NCBI RefSeq assembly: GCF_000308755.1
Contig: NZ_BAGF01000072.1
Coordinates: forward strand, 1 to 64,000
Origin: Nocardia pneumoniae NBRC 100136
Lineage (GTDB): Bacteria; Actinomycetota; Actinomycetes; Mycobacteriales; Mycobacteriaceae
Direction: 5' to 3'
Length of the DNA: 64,000 nucleotides
Shown here: positions 25,282-34,464 of the stretch, in pieces
How the letters are laid out: the number at the start of each line of letters is the position of its first letter
How positions within the stretch are numbered: the stretch's first letter is position 1
Notes under the pieces: model-generated
What the model saw: the letters and a program-made list of their open reading frames with translations, nothing else
Databases searched by the model: none
What the model was told of the DNA's origin: nothing
Made by a program: the position numbers and the translations under genes

Positions 25282-26259
25282 TCAGGTGATACTTCGAGCA
25301 AACGAATGCCGCGCCGGGTCGACTGCGGCGATCGGTCGATACCGAACGGCAACGTCGATGAAGGCACGGACGGTGTCGGTCTCGAACTCGCTATGCCAGA
25401 TGGGAACTAGGACACACGGCGGCAGATCCGACACCGGAACCAAGGTCAAGCCAGCGTATGGATGGCAGCTCAGCAGAGTCGCAACCGTAAAATATGGGAC
25501 GCAGGAGCGCTGGACCACGGTCATTACGTCCAGGACACTCGTCGGACCATGCCCGAACACCGCCATTGGATCGGACTCGATGCGGCGCAATTGTCGTCCC
25601 GACGGGGCATACGATGGTGTCCACACCATAGCGAAATCATCGGGCGCGTCCGCATGCACGTCCAGAATCTCATAATCGGCGAGCTGCTCGACACTCACCT
25701 CGGTGCGAGCGGCCAGCGGATGATCGCCGGACACCAGCACTGCTCGGGGGACAGTCGCCAGCACCGGACCGGCAACCCGGCCCTCTCCGGTCACAGCCTG
25801 TTCGTCGCCGCCGGGAGACCAGACCAGCAGGACATCGATAGCGCGTTGACGCAATGGCTCGAATCCTGTGCTGGTGAACTGCGCGACTGTGACTACGTGA
25901 ACACCAGGGTGTCGGGATTGACATCCGGTCGCCAATGCCGTGGCCAGTGGTCCCTCGACGGCGGCGGCGTAGCCGACCCGCAACACGCCATTGTGCCGGT
26001 CCGCCGAGGCCCGGGCCCGTGCGACGGCACTGCGCAACTGATGCAGCCCACGAGCCGCATCGACACGAAACTGCTCGCCCAGCGAGGTCAGCTGAACGTG
26101 GCGGGAGCTTCGGGTGAACAGCAATCCACCGAGCTCCTTTTCCAGCGCATGCACCGTCTGACTTACCCGACCGGTGCTCAAGTACAGTCGCCGGGCCGCC
26201 CGGCGGAAGTGCAGTTCCTCTGCCACGGCCAGGAATACCTCGATATCCCGCATTTCCAT
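25282..26259 (-). CDS. LysR-family transcriptional regulator
   Basis: 325 residues from ATG 26259 (MEMRDIEVFLAVAEELHFRRAARRLYLSTGRVSQTVHALEKELGGLLFTRSSRHVQLTSLGEQF), the LysR winged helix. The C-terminal substrate-binding domain begins at GVLRVGYAAAVEGPLATAL. The frame stays open upstream to 26508, but that part (FTNSGNELAAAIHRWQSVI) resembles a WXG100-like gene at 33.9 kb and is probably a decayed fragment rather than the native N-terminus. The target gene is not evident: no divergent enzyme gene is adjacent. Confidence 0.85.
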   Translation of the reverse strand: MEMRDIEVFLAVAEELHFRRAARRLYLSTGRVSQTVHALEKELGGLLFTRSSRHVQLTSLGEQFRVDAARGLHQLRSAVARARASADRHNGVLRVGYAAAVEGPLATALATGCQSRHPGVHVVTVAQFTSTGFEPLRQRAIDVLLVWSPGGDEQAVTGEGRVAGPVLATVPRAVLVSGDHPLAARTEVSVEQLADYEILDVHADAPDDFAMVWTPSYAPSGRQLRRIESDPMAVFGHGPTSVLDVMTVVQRSCVPYFTVATLLSCHPYAGLTLVPVSDLPPCVLVPIWHSEFETDTVRAFIDVAVRYRPIAAVDPARHSFARSIT

Positions 26260-26650
26260 GTGCTTTTCGTACCGTTCCATCGTCGTATCGGCGGCGTGGA
26301 CCACGACCGGCCGACACCGGTCGGAGACGCGGAAGCGGCGGCCGATCACCGCCTTGATCGGACGAGGTCCATCGCTGGTCCGCCCGCCGTGTGCGGGCGA
26401 GTTCGTCTGGCAGACAATGGCGTTCACCCGTATCACCGATTGCCAGCGATGGATTGCCGCCGCCAGCTCGTTACCGGAGTTCGTGAAACGCAAATGCCTG
26501 CCCGACATTCGCCCAGTGCAAGCAAAACCTGCTACTTACGCTCTCATTACCGGTCCAGCCACACCAGCACCGCCCACGTCCAGGCCGCAGCGCCCGCGAA
26601 CGTCGACACCGCAGCCGTTGTGTGTGAGCGACATTCGAACGGCGAATGTT
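26260..26650 (-). pseudogene. Decayed WXG100-like gene fragment upstream of the LysR gene
   Basis: The minus-strand sequence matches the 5' half of the WXG100-like gene at 33-34 kb. The protein segment FTNSGNELAAAIHRWQSVI parallels FTNAGDDLAAAVHRLRMVM, and upstream GCGVDVRGRCGLDVGG parallels the short frame overlapping the other gene's start (GCGVRTRCGGRDVVG). The DNA also aligns over the start region (TTCGTGAA, GCCTGCCCG, ACGCT blocks in the same order). Stops and shifts prevent a complete product. It is a dispersed duplicate of a type VII-associated locus. Confidence 0.6.
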
Positions 26651-27016
26651 CATCGATAACTCCCGCATTACGTTGCCAGCAGCCGGAACACCCATGAGAG
26701 TGCGCCACTGCGTCAACGTTAATTCGACTCGGACACATCCGAAGTTGTACGAGAAGGATTTCTCACCGGTTCCTCATCTTTCTCAGATGGTCCCGGGTTC
26801 GAGTTCGATCTCGTGCGCCGTGAAATCGTCACGGGTTCACTGCGGTTCGGCCGGCGGCCGGTCTGCTCGTCGCTTTCGCGACAAACCTGCGTGCCAACGG
26901 TCGGTTCGCTATCGTGGTCCGGTGAGCATCGGCGCCGCTCGACACGGCAGATTTTGCGAAAGCCGCGCCGGGATCATCGCCGCCAAAACTGAATCCGTTC
27001 GAAAGAGGTACCGCCA

Positions 27017-27163
27017 ATGCGCTTCGGCATCGTTCTGTTCAGCGACGACCGGGGTATCACGCCCGCCGCGGCGACCGAAGCCGTTGAAGAGCGGAATTTC
27101 GACTCGTTCTTCGTTCCGGAGCATACTGGTCCGTCCCCCGTGAATGAGGCCGCTTGGCATTAG
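27017..27163 (+). pseudogene. Luciferase-like (LLM class) oxidoreductase, N-terminal scrap
   Basis: A 48-residue frame starting MRFGIVLFSDDRGITPAAATEAVEERNFDSFFVPEHTGPSP. This is the conserved first strand and helix of F420-dependent LLM-class oxidoreductases, including the FFVPEHT motif. After residue 42 the sequence departs from the family and stops. The break coincides with the start of insertion-sequence remnant DNA, so the gene was truncated by transposition or deletion. Confidence 0.8.
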
Positions 27164-27210
27164 ACTCCTGTTGGCCCTGATCAAGGGCTGGAAGGGACTG
27201 TGGGAGACGG

Positions 27211-27293
27211 CTGGACGGAAGCGGCACTCCGCGGAGGAGATCATGCGGAAGCTGCGCCGGGCAGACGAGCTGGCCGCGGAGGGCCGCTCGGGT
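27211..27293 (+). pseudogene. IS3-family OrfA fragment
   Basis: Encodes GRKRHSAEEIMRKLRRADELAAEGRS, the N-terminal helix-turn-helix start of IS3-family (IS407/IS511-like) OrfA proteins. The rest of OrfA and all of OrfB are absent. It lies inside a longer open frame of no other meaning. Confidence 0.75.
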
Positions 27294-27309
27294 GGCTCTG
27301 GCGCAGAAT

Positions 27310-27949
27310 CCGTGAAATGTGTTGATGCTCGGGTGATGTGGGTGTCGGCGATTTCGGTGGCCGGGGTGTCGGTGAGTTTCGCCCAGGTGGTGATGGTGCC
27401 GGTGAGCGCGAGCGCGACGCCGTAGAGCACGTGCAGGCCGCCCTGGCTGGCGATGACGGCGTCTTGTTTGGCGAAGGCACGGTGTTTTCGGGCCAGGGCG
27501 AGCAAGTCGGTGGCGGCGCGTTCGCCGATCCAATGCCCGCGGGGCAGGCGCACGGCGGCGGCCAGTCCTTTCGGTGCGTGGAGGTTGCGGCCGGAGAGCC
27601 AGTCGTCGAGCAGGCCGGTGCCGACGCCGATGCTGCCGGAGACGGTGGCGGCGTCCCGGCTGGTGGCGGTGGGTGGTATCGCGTCGAGTAACTCGGTCGC
27701 TGCCGGATCGTCGCCGTTGATCAGGGCGAAGATGACCCCGCGCAGGGTGGTGAGGGTGTTGTCACGGGCGGCGCCGACCGGGGTGGATTGGATCATGTTG
27801 TGCCGTTCGACCGCGCGGGCGAACGCTGCGTTCAACGTCTCCAGGTCCGGGATGTCGATGTTGTCGACGTCGATGCCTTCCTCGGCCAGGAACGGCGCGA
27901 GCTCGCGCATCATCTCATTCGCCATGCCTGGGGTGTGCTGTATCCGCAT
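27310..27949 (-). pseudogene. Truncated hypothetical protein
   Basis: From ATG 27949 the frame gives about 210 residues of consistent actinobacterial codon use (MRIQHTPGMANEMMRELAPFLAEEGIDVDNIDIPDLETLNAAFARAVERHN..., then LLDDWLSGRNLHAPKGLAAAVRLPRGHWIGERAATDLLALARKH). Beyond about 27310 the frame runs antisense through the IS3 and LLM fragments to 26909 and is clearly not native. So the C-terminus was lost to the insertion. I do not recognise the family; similar proteins are, as I recall, hypothetical proteins near transposons in nocardiae. Confidence 0.5.
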
Positions 27950-28030
27950 CGGGCCGGGTTCGGGCTCGGGTGTGCGTCGTCGCATGTTCGCCACCCGGCC
28001 CGTCCTGCCAGCCCCGCCCGGCCGGTGGAA

Positions 28031-28443
28031 TCAGCCGGGGTGCAGGGTCCGGACGCGCAGCAGGTCGAATTTGGCACGGTCGGCCAGGCGGGCACCGGCC
28101 CGCCCCGCCAACGCCAACGCGATCCTGGTCAGCGTCGATGCCAGCTGATTCGTCCGACGCGCCCACTTCACCGTCAAACCAGCAACCTGCTCAGCGAAAG
28201 TCCTTGCCGCACCACCGGTATTCGGACAGAAGAACCGACGAACCGCAACCGAAGTACCACCGCGCTGCCCGCGATCGACACATCCGCCAGCTGCCGCCAA
28301 TACCAGGAATGCACCCGTACCGAGTCGCTTCCACATCGCGGGCAGCTCCCTGATCCCGCCGCAACGGCGGCTTCGATCGTCACGACATTCCGGTCCCGCC
28401 GAACGTCTACGATGACCAGATCAACCAAGTGCCGCAACGACAT
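28031..28443 (-). pseudogene. ISL3-family transposase, N-terminal fragment, frameshifted
   Basis: Reading leftward: MSLRHLVDLVIVDVRRDRNVVTIEAAV, then the zinc-finger start CPRCGSDSVRVHSWYWRQLADVSIAGSAVVLRLR, then after a frameshift near 28210-28230 RRFFCPNTGGAARTFAEQVAGLTVKWARRTNQLASTLTRIALALAGRAGARLA. This is the N-terminal zinc-ribbon and helix-turn-helix region of ISL3 transposases. The DDE catalytic domain is missing, so the element is dead. Confidence 0.82.
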
Positions 28444-28539
28444 TCGAGCCGCATCACCAAAACACGCACTGCAGCTTCACTCCCCCGAGCCCCGATCAGG
28501 TGGCAACACGCCGAACTGCGCCATCACAGAATTCGCGCC

Positions 28540-28774
28540 GGAGCCATTTCAGCGAGCGCCGTCACCTGAACATCGTGTTCGCCGCCCTCGCCGTCAGCCA
28601 CTGGATCGAACATCAAACCGACTGGGGCATAAGAAAATTCGTCCAGACCGCACGCCGCTACCGCACCGTGACGATCCGCGCCGGGAACCAAACCTCAACG
28701 CCGCGGACCCTCTACCCACCGATCTCGCCGAGGCCCTCGCCAAGATCCACACGCCCTACGGGCGTGCGCACTAA
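28540..28774 (+). pseudogene. IS1634-like transposase, C-terminal fragment
   Basis: The segment HLNIVFAALAVSHWIEHQTDWGIRKFVQTARRYRTVTIRAG followed, in a shifted frame, by LNAADPLPTDLAEALAKIH matches the extreme C-terminus of IS1634-family (IS1549-like) transposases. A frameshift lies near 28690. Nothing upstream of 28540 belongs to the same protein. Confidence 0.7.
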
Positions 28775-28970
28775 ATTGACCGAAGTCAGGACCGCATCGC
28801 CAGTGTGCCCCGCGCCGCCACGACCGTCAGCGACGGATCTACGGCTGGCCCAGGCCGCCCAGTCACCCGGCGACGGTGACGAGCCTGTTCGGTGGCTCCA
28901 GCGCGGATCGGGGCCGGTCAGCTACCAGCTGTGCGCACAAGACCCCAGGCGTCGTTGGTGATCAGGTCGG

Positions 28971-31900
28971 TCATGCGACCATGACCGGTGTTTCCCTTTC
29001 GTCTTCGCGGTCGAGGGTGAGTGCCGCGATCGAGGTAGAGAAAACCAGGACGAGGGCGGCGACTTTACCCAGGTCCTTAAGGAGATATTCCACCTGTGCA
29101 TCGCGCGGCGCCTCGGGGTCGAGGAAGTAGTTGTGGTACTGATCCGGCCGAACACCATAGCTACGCAACAACTCCCACAGGTTGTCCTGTTGTGGGCGCA
29201 GGTGCGAACCCAGCGTCACCACCATCACCGGGTCGCCCTTTGCCTTGGTGTCATTTTTGAGTTGCTCGAGTAACGTAACCACCTTGGCGAAATCGAGCGC
29301 CTCGCATGTAAACGTTCCATCCGCCTTTTTCAGGCTGAATGTGAAGTGCCGTGCGTTTTCCGGACGGTAGTTGACGTAGAAGACCTCTTTGCCCTCGCGT
29401 CGGATCAGCCTACGACCCTCCTCCATCCTGATCGCCTCTTCTATCTTTTTCTCCCGCTGGCGGATCTTCGAATTCGGATCATCCCTGTACTTGGCATCGA
29501 CACCCTCCAACTCCTCCCGCACGTCGCTCAGATCCTTCCGGAATGCCTCCAATTTACGTTTGTCCGGCCCACCCTTGTCCGGCCCACGGTTCTCCAATTC
29601 TGCGATCAGTTCCTCGGCTTTAGCAACCAGCTTACTCTCCTGGAATAGGGAGTATTTGTCGCCGAGGAGCCCCATGTCACTCAGTATCTTCTTGAAATCC
29701 TTTTCAAATTGCGCCACGTCATTATCATCGAAGGGCTGCTCCCGAGTGTTCCCGGTGCCCGGATTTTGCAAGTTATAATCGTCCCATAGTGCAACGATGC
29801 GGATGTCGGCATCACGATAATTCCCGCGCAAATATTTCACCATGGCAGCGGTAGACTCCAGCACAGCCCTGTCCGCCTTGATAAGATTTTCAATTTTGAT
29901 ACCGTCCGAATAATCCACCATATTACCGTCCGAATAATAATCCACCATGTATGGGCCGACAACTTCAATCGCCGCGGGCCTACCGGATTCAATCGCGGCG
30001 ATTATCACGTCCCGCTGGGCCCGGACAGGGTTTACACCGTCTTCCCAATATTCCGCAGAATCATATTCTGCATCGTAACTGCCAATGGGATTTCTGGTTC
30101 CATTTCTCCACCTTGTATCGAGGGCCTCTCCAGGTTCTCCAAGCCAGTCTGTCATTGGTTTGAGGTGCTCTCCGTGGGTACCAGGGAGACGTTCATTCGG
30201 ATTGAGGTGATCGGTCCGATCGGCCGGCATCTGGTGCCGATTCGGATTGGGTGGCCCTTCATGCTCTGGCGTCCCCTCCCCAGTTCTCGCCTTGACACCG
30301 GCCAGCGCGACCTCCACTTCATCGAACAGTTTCTCGTAACCCAATTGGCGTAATTCGGGTCCCACTTCTTTGATCCCTTTCTTTAAATCTTCCAATTTAT
30401 CGGAGGGGTATTTGTTCGTCTTGAGATGGTTCAGCGCGCCCTCGGCCGTCATCCCCGAAACATCCTTTACTTTTCTGACCTGCGAGGTCATCATGTATAC
30501 CGCGTCCTTACTGATATACACGTCGAAATATTTTGCGTTGGGCATGCCCACCGCCTTGGCGAGCCTTGACGCCGCCGCCATCGCGAAGGCATTCTTCAGG
30601 TCCTGCGGACTGGTCAGGTCCCAGCGGTACATCCTTATTTTTTCGACAGCAACCTCCGTGACCGCCAACTCCAACTCCCCCCACTTCAGGGTGGCCGGCT
30701 TCCCGCCATCGTCATTGCCCTGGCTCCGCTGCTGCTCGTAATCTCGGGCAGTCTGCGCCAGACGGGTCTGGCTCCTGTCCTGATACGCCTGGGCCACGGG
30801 CCCGCCATCAGCTACCAGCGACTTCCCGGCGGCTATATCAGCGGAGGGTGGGGTTCCGTCGGCCGCAGGTGCGGCAACGCCGACAAAAGGCGTGATTGGC
30901 CGTGATTCCTGCAATCCTGTGTCGGCAGACGGCTCTGGAACGCTCGGGGGTCGCCCAAGCTGTTCCGGTGGATCGCCGGCATCTCGCGGCGGTCGTTCGC
31001 CATGTTCCCCAGCCCGCGGCCGTGTGCCGTTCCCATCGTGATCGGTATCGGGCTTCAGGCGAGCTGCATCTGACGTGTCATCGGTACGGGTGTTATCCGG
31101 CTCCTTCTGGTGTCGCGGGTCCCTCCCGGCACTGGACTCGGTCTCCCCATCACCGGCAGCGCCGTCCTCGTCCGGCTGGGCTCGCTTCGGATGGTCGGGC
31201 GACCTGGCGTCCGTCCGATCCGTCTGGGCCGAGGAGTGCTCGGTGGTCCGGGAGTCCGGAGACGGGTGCTGCCTGCCAACCTCTCCTTCCGCGTCTGCCG
31301 GGATCTCGTCATCGGGGCCGCGCTCCGGCGGGTGTGCGTTCCCATCGCCGGCAGGCTCGACGTCGATAGGAGGCCCTGCGTTGGCAGGCGCTCCGTCAGC
31401 GGACTGGCCGTCAGCAGGCCCTCGGTCGGCGGGCTCTCTCCTTATGTGGAGCGGAGGCGCGCCGGTAGGCGCTTGCGGCGCAACCATGATCGGAGCCGCG
31501 GGACCGCGCTGGACCGCCGGAACAATGGCACCAAGGGCGCCACCAACCAGCCCGGGCACCACCGCGTCCCAGCCGAAGTCGAACTCGCCAGTGAAGGGGA
31601 TCAGGATACCCGCGCCTGCGACGCCGCCTGCGACGCCACCGACCGCTGCGCCACCGAGCCGAATGGCGCCCCGGCCCCATGTCGACGAAGCCAAGTCTCG
31701 ACCGGCTTTTTTGCCGAGGCGATCGATCCCTGTCATGGCCTTGGCGCCGATGATTTCACCCACGCCACCACCCACGCCACCGGCTAGGGCGTTCATCGCG
31801 ATGTAGTGCCAGTCGTAATCCCCCACTGGCGATGCCTCTCGCCCATTTGCCAGGACGCGGCGACGACCGGAATGAGAGCGCCCTCCAACGCACCCGCCAT

Positions 31901-32389
31901 CGCGCCCAGCACCACACTGTGGCGGCCCAGTTTGGTGATCAGCGCACGCACCGCCGCCCATACCGCCGCGCGCGTTTCCGCTGTCGCCGCGGCGGCGCGC
32001 AGCTGACCCACTCCTGGGAGGAACGCAGCGAAGGCCAGCTCCGCCGCCAACACCACCAACGAACAGATAATGACGTACTTGCAGAACTCGGCATCCAAAG
32101 CGCTGCGGTAGCACTGCTCGCCGATGCTGTAGCAATTCTTTGCCGCCATCTGCAGATCGCCATCGAGATCCACACCGTGCTCGGCCAATGCCTTCGCGGT
32201 CTCCCCGGAAATCGCCGCCAACGCCGCGCCGCGCGCCGCACCGGTCAGCTGGGACACCGCGATGAGCGCGTCGCCCGTCTCGATCCATGCTGCGCCCAAT
32301 CGGCGCATTGCGTCCTCATCGGATTCGGGCCAGGGACCGCCCACCACCTCGACCAACGGCCGGACTTCGTGCGGAATCTCCAATGTCAT
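28971..32389 (-). CDS. CpnT-like WXG100-domain protein with variable C-terminal domain, frameshifted
   Basis: About 1,140 codons from ATG 32389. The N-terminus (MTLEIPHEVRPLVEVVGGPWPESDEDAMRRLGAAWIETGDAL, then hydrophobic YVIICSLVVLAAELAFAAFLPGVGQL) is the WXG100-like/CpnT-type N-terminal domain. The frame breaks near 31820-31835 and resumes as VGDYDWHYIAMNALAGGVGGGVGE. A Pro/Asp/Gly-rich linker (about 31500-30750) follows, then a C-terminal region of about 580 residues with lower GC (WGELELAVTEVAVEKIRMYRWDLTS... IRIVALWDDYNLQNPG... VFYVNYRPENARHFTFSL). This layout is that of type VII-secreted polymorphic toxins. The C-terminal activity is unrecognised. No immunity gene is evident downstream; transposase remnants abut the 3' end. 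Confidence 0.65.
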
Positions 32390-32520
32390 CGGACGCCAAG
32401 ACAGTATCGGCCGTCGACGCCATCAATCAGTGCTCGACACCCTCCGGTCTCGACTATCCACTCGTGCTCACTATTCGGTGAAAGCCCCCATGCCGTTGTC
32501 GACACCCCGATATACCCCAT

Positions 32521-32991
32521 TCAGATTTCTCGCTCGAGTCCACTGTTCGTATGGACGGCCGACGTGTCGGTCCGGACAGCCGCGCCGATGACGTCGCGGA
32601 TCTCACGCAGGCTCGATGCGCCGGGGAACAGATCGGGCAAATCCGGCAGGTCATAGGCTTCGGAGAGGGGAGCAACAATCTCCGCCAGCTGTTCCCGGGC
32701 CGATGCGGCCGCCGCTCGGGCCGCCTCCGTCATGGATCGGGCCAATCGTTCCGGGGTGCTGGTCCCGCACGCGTTGGCCGCCAATTGTACGGCGACGACA
32801 ACTCCGTAGACATCGACGGTCACCTCGACCAGGTGATCGGATGACCACGCGGACGAGCGTGATGCGGTCAGACGCTCGCAGACACCTGGCAAATCCGCTC
32901 GCAGACGGTCCAGCCCGTCCAGCAACGAATTGACCCGGCTCTTCATTTCGTTGGTCGCGGAATACAACTCTTCCAGGTTGGGCCGGTTCAT
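32521..32991 (-). CDS. YbaB/EbfC-family protein of the type VII locus
   Basis: 156 residues: MNRPNLEELYSATNEMKSRVNSLLDGLDRLRADL, then HLVEVTVDVYGVVVAVQLAANACGTSTPERLARSMTEAARAAAASARE. The heptad-rich N-terminus and the VTVDxxGxVxxVxL strand are typical of YbaB-like proteins. Such proteins recur in actinobacterial ESX substrate loci, where they look more like secretion chaperones or partners than nucleoid proteins. The start overlaps the stop of the WXG100-like gene by 4 nt, so the two are translationally coupled; the toxin-like gene follows 131 nt later. Confidence 0.75.
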   Translation of the reverse strand: MNRPNLEELYSATNEMKSRVNSLLDGLDRLRADLPGVCERLTASRSSAWSSDHLVEVTVDVYGVVVAVQLAANACGTSTPERLARSMTEAARAAAASAREQLAEIVAPLSEAYDLPDLPDLFPGASSLREIRDVIGAAVRTDTSAVHTNSGLEREI

Positions 32992-34031
32992 CTGGCGTCC
33001 TTTCCTCGAGCGGTACCTGCTGTGCGGGCGGAATCAGCGGCCCCGCGCTTCGACCACGGAGTAGGTCCCGGCTTCCGGTCGACCGGCGGAGCCGTTGAGA
33101 CTGACTGGCCGGGCATCGCGCTGTGTATGACAGGCGGCCGATCGGTGACGTCGGGGCCGACGACCGCCGCCCGGCGTCTCCGGTCCTTTTCGCGCTCGCC
33201 GCGTCGTGGCCCGACCTGGCCCGGCCTGGCCCAAGGGTGCCGCATAATCTCCTCGTCACCAGCGGCGCCCCGCTCAGGTCGCGCTGTCACGACCGCTGGC
33301 CGGTGCCCGGATGCATCCGCGCCGCCGACCCGATACCGGCCACTCGTTTGTCCGCTCATTCGCGCCAGGCCGAGCGGGTTCGTGATCGGGTTCGTCTGGG
33401 GTTTGACGCTGACGCTGGGCTGCGCACCGCCCGCCTGCCTGTGGGGGGCCGCCGGAGCGCCCGAGGTGATCGCGCCTGGCTCGGCCGGAATCCCGGAATC
33501 TAGTGCGGCCGCACCGGTTCGGCTGTTCAGCGGGGCGTCAGTAGATTCTCCTGGTGCCTGCGAACCGGCCGCTGAGCCCGAAATGGCCGGCCGATCGGCG
33601 GGATGTGCCGACAGCGGCTGCCCTGACCCCGTGCCGGTTGGCAGTTGCTGTAACGCATCATGGTAGAGGTCCGGCGGGCGATGCCCCAGCAACGCACTAT
33701 CCCCGACCGCTGCCCCCGGCCTGGCCCCCGCCACATGGCGAGCATTGTCGAAGTCCCGGTGATCGAATTCGTTCGCGGATTGATTTATGGCCGCTCCGGT
33801 ATAATGCAGGATCGCTGCCAGATTTTGCAGGCTCCGCGCCATTCTCTCCGCATTGGGTTGGTACGCTTTCTCGAATTCCCGACCGGGTTCATCGGCACCC
33901 CAGCACCGGCCTTCACACTCCATCACCATCCGCAGACGGTGAACTGCCGCCGCCAGATCATCACCTGCATTCGTGAAGGCAGACGCCTGCCCGGCGAACT
34001 CGCCGGTCTCGAGCGAAAAGACGGTACTCAC
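32988..34031 (-). CDS. WXG100-like type VII-associated protein with disordered tail
   Basis: 347 residues from GTG 34031 (MSTVFSLETGEFAGQASAFTNAGDDLAAAVHRLRMVMECEGRCWGADEPGREFEKAYQPNAERMARSLQNLAAILHYTGAAINQSANEFDHRD). The helix-Trp-Gly-helix pattern (CWGADEPGREFEKAY, about residues 40-55) is the WXG100/ESAT-6-like fold. After about residue 100 it is Pro/Ala/Gly-rich and disordered, ending with a basic segment. The start is uncertain: the frame continues to 34133 and an overlapping short frame covers the same bases. It is first in an operon with the YbaB-like and CpnT-like genes. Confidence 0.7.
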   Translation of the reverse strand: MSTVFSLETGEFAGQASAFTNAGDDLAAAVHRLRMVMECEGRCWGADEPGREFEKAYQPNAERMARSLQNLAAILHYTGAAINQSANEFDHRDFDNARHVAGARPGAAVGDSALLGHRPPDLYHDALQQLPTGTGSGQPLSAHPADRPAISGSAAGSQAPGESTDAPLNSRTGAAALDSGIPAEPGAITSGAPAAPHRQAGGAQPSVSVKPQTNPITNPLGLARMSGQTSGRYRVGGADASGHRPAVVTARPERGAAGDEEIMRHPWARPGQVGPRRGEREKDRRRRAAVVGPDVTDRPPVIHSAMPGQSVSTAPPVDRKPGPTPWSKRGAADSARTAGTARGKDAR

Positions 34032-34177
34032 GCTGACGCTCTCACCGCTCGTCCAACCACATCCCGACCGCCACATCGTGTGCGTACACCACAGCCATAG
34101 TCGTCGCGGAAGACCGTTATGACGTTCGGCCACTCTCTGTCATTGCCGAACTGCGGATTGATCGAGATGCCAGTCAT
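34028..34177 (-). CDS. Possible small protein overlapping the WXG100-like start
   Basis: 49 residues (MTGISINPQFGNDREWPNVITVFRDDYGCGVRTRCGGRDVVGRAVRASA) from ATG 34177, overlapping the WXG100-like GTG by 4 nt. The end GCGVRTRCGGRDVVGRAV has a counterpart in the duplicate at 26.6 kb (GCGVDVRGRCGLDVGG), and the position right before an overlapping start is conserved in both copies. That supports a real coupled small gene or leader peptide, but the function is unknown. Confidence 0.4.
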   Translation of the reverse strand: MTGISINPQFGNDREWPNVITVFRDDYGCGVRTRCGGRDVVGRAVRASA

Positions 34178-34464
34178 CACTACATCCTTTCGGAGAGATA
34201 TATCAGGGCATACGAACTGCCCCTCGCGCACTGATCTCCAGCGAGCAACATTGGGACGACAGATTCTCCCGACCTGGATTACGACCGCCAGCCTAGAGGA
34301 GTGGCGATGAAAGCTTCAATCACCTCTCATGCTTTCTCATCAAAGTTTCACAATTTTCACGATTGATTCATCTTCGGGATCGAGCATCCGTGGTCGGTGA
34401 TTCGATACAGACCGTGTCGACTGAGACCATATACCCACTGTTGAGAATATCCGAAACTGTCCCT

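Noticed and set aside
26909..27309. C-terminal 130 codons of the minus-strand frame starting at 27994
   Set aside because: They are antisense to the IS3 and luciferase-like fragments and do not belong to the native protein.
28971..32288. Taking the longest single frame (from 32288) as the whole toxin-type gene
   Set aside because: Its first 150 codons are a shadow of the true N-terminal frame (31793-32389), which carries the WXG100-like domain. The real gene spans both frames.
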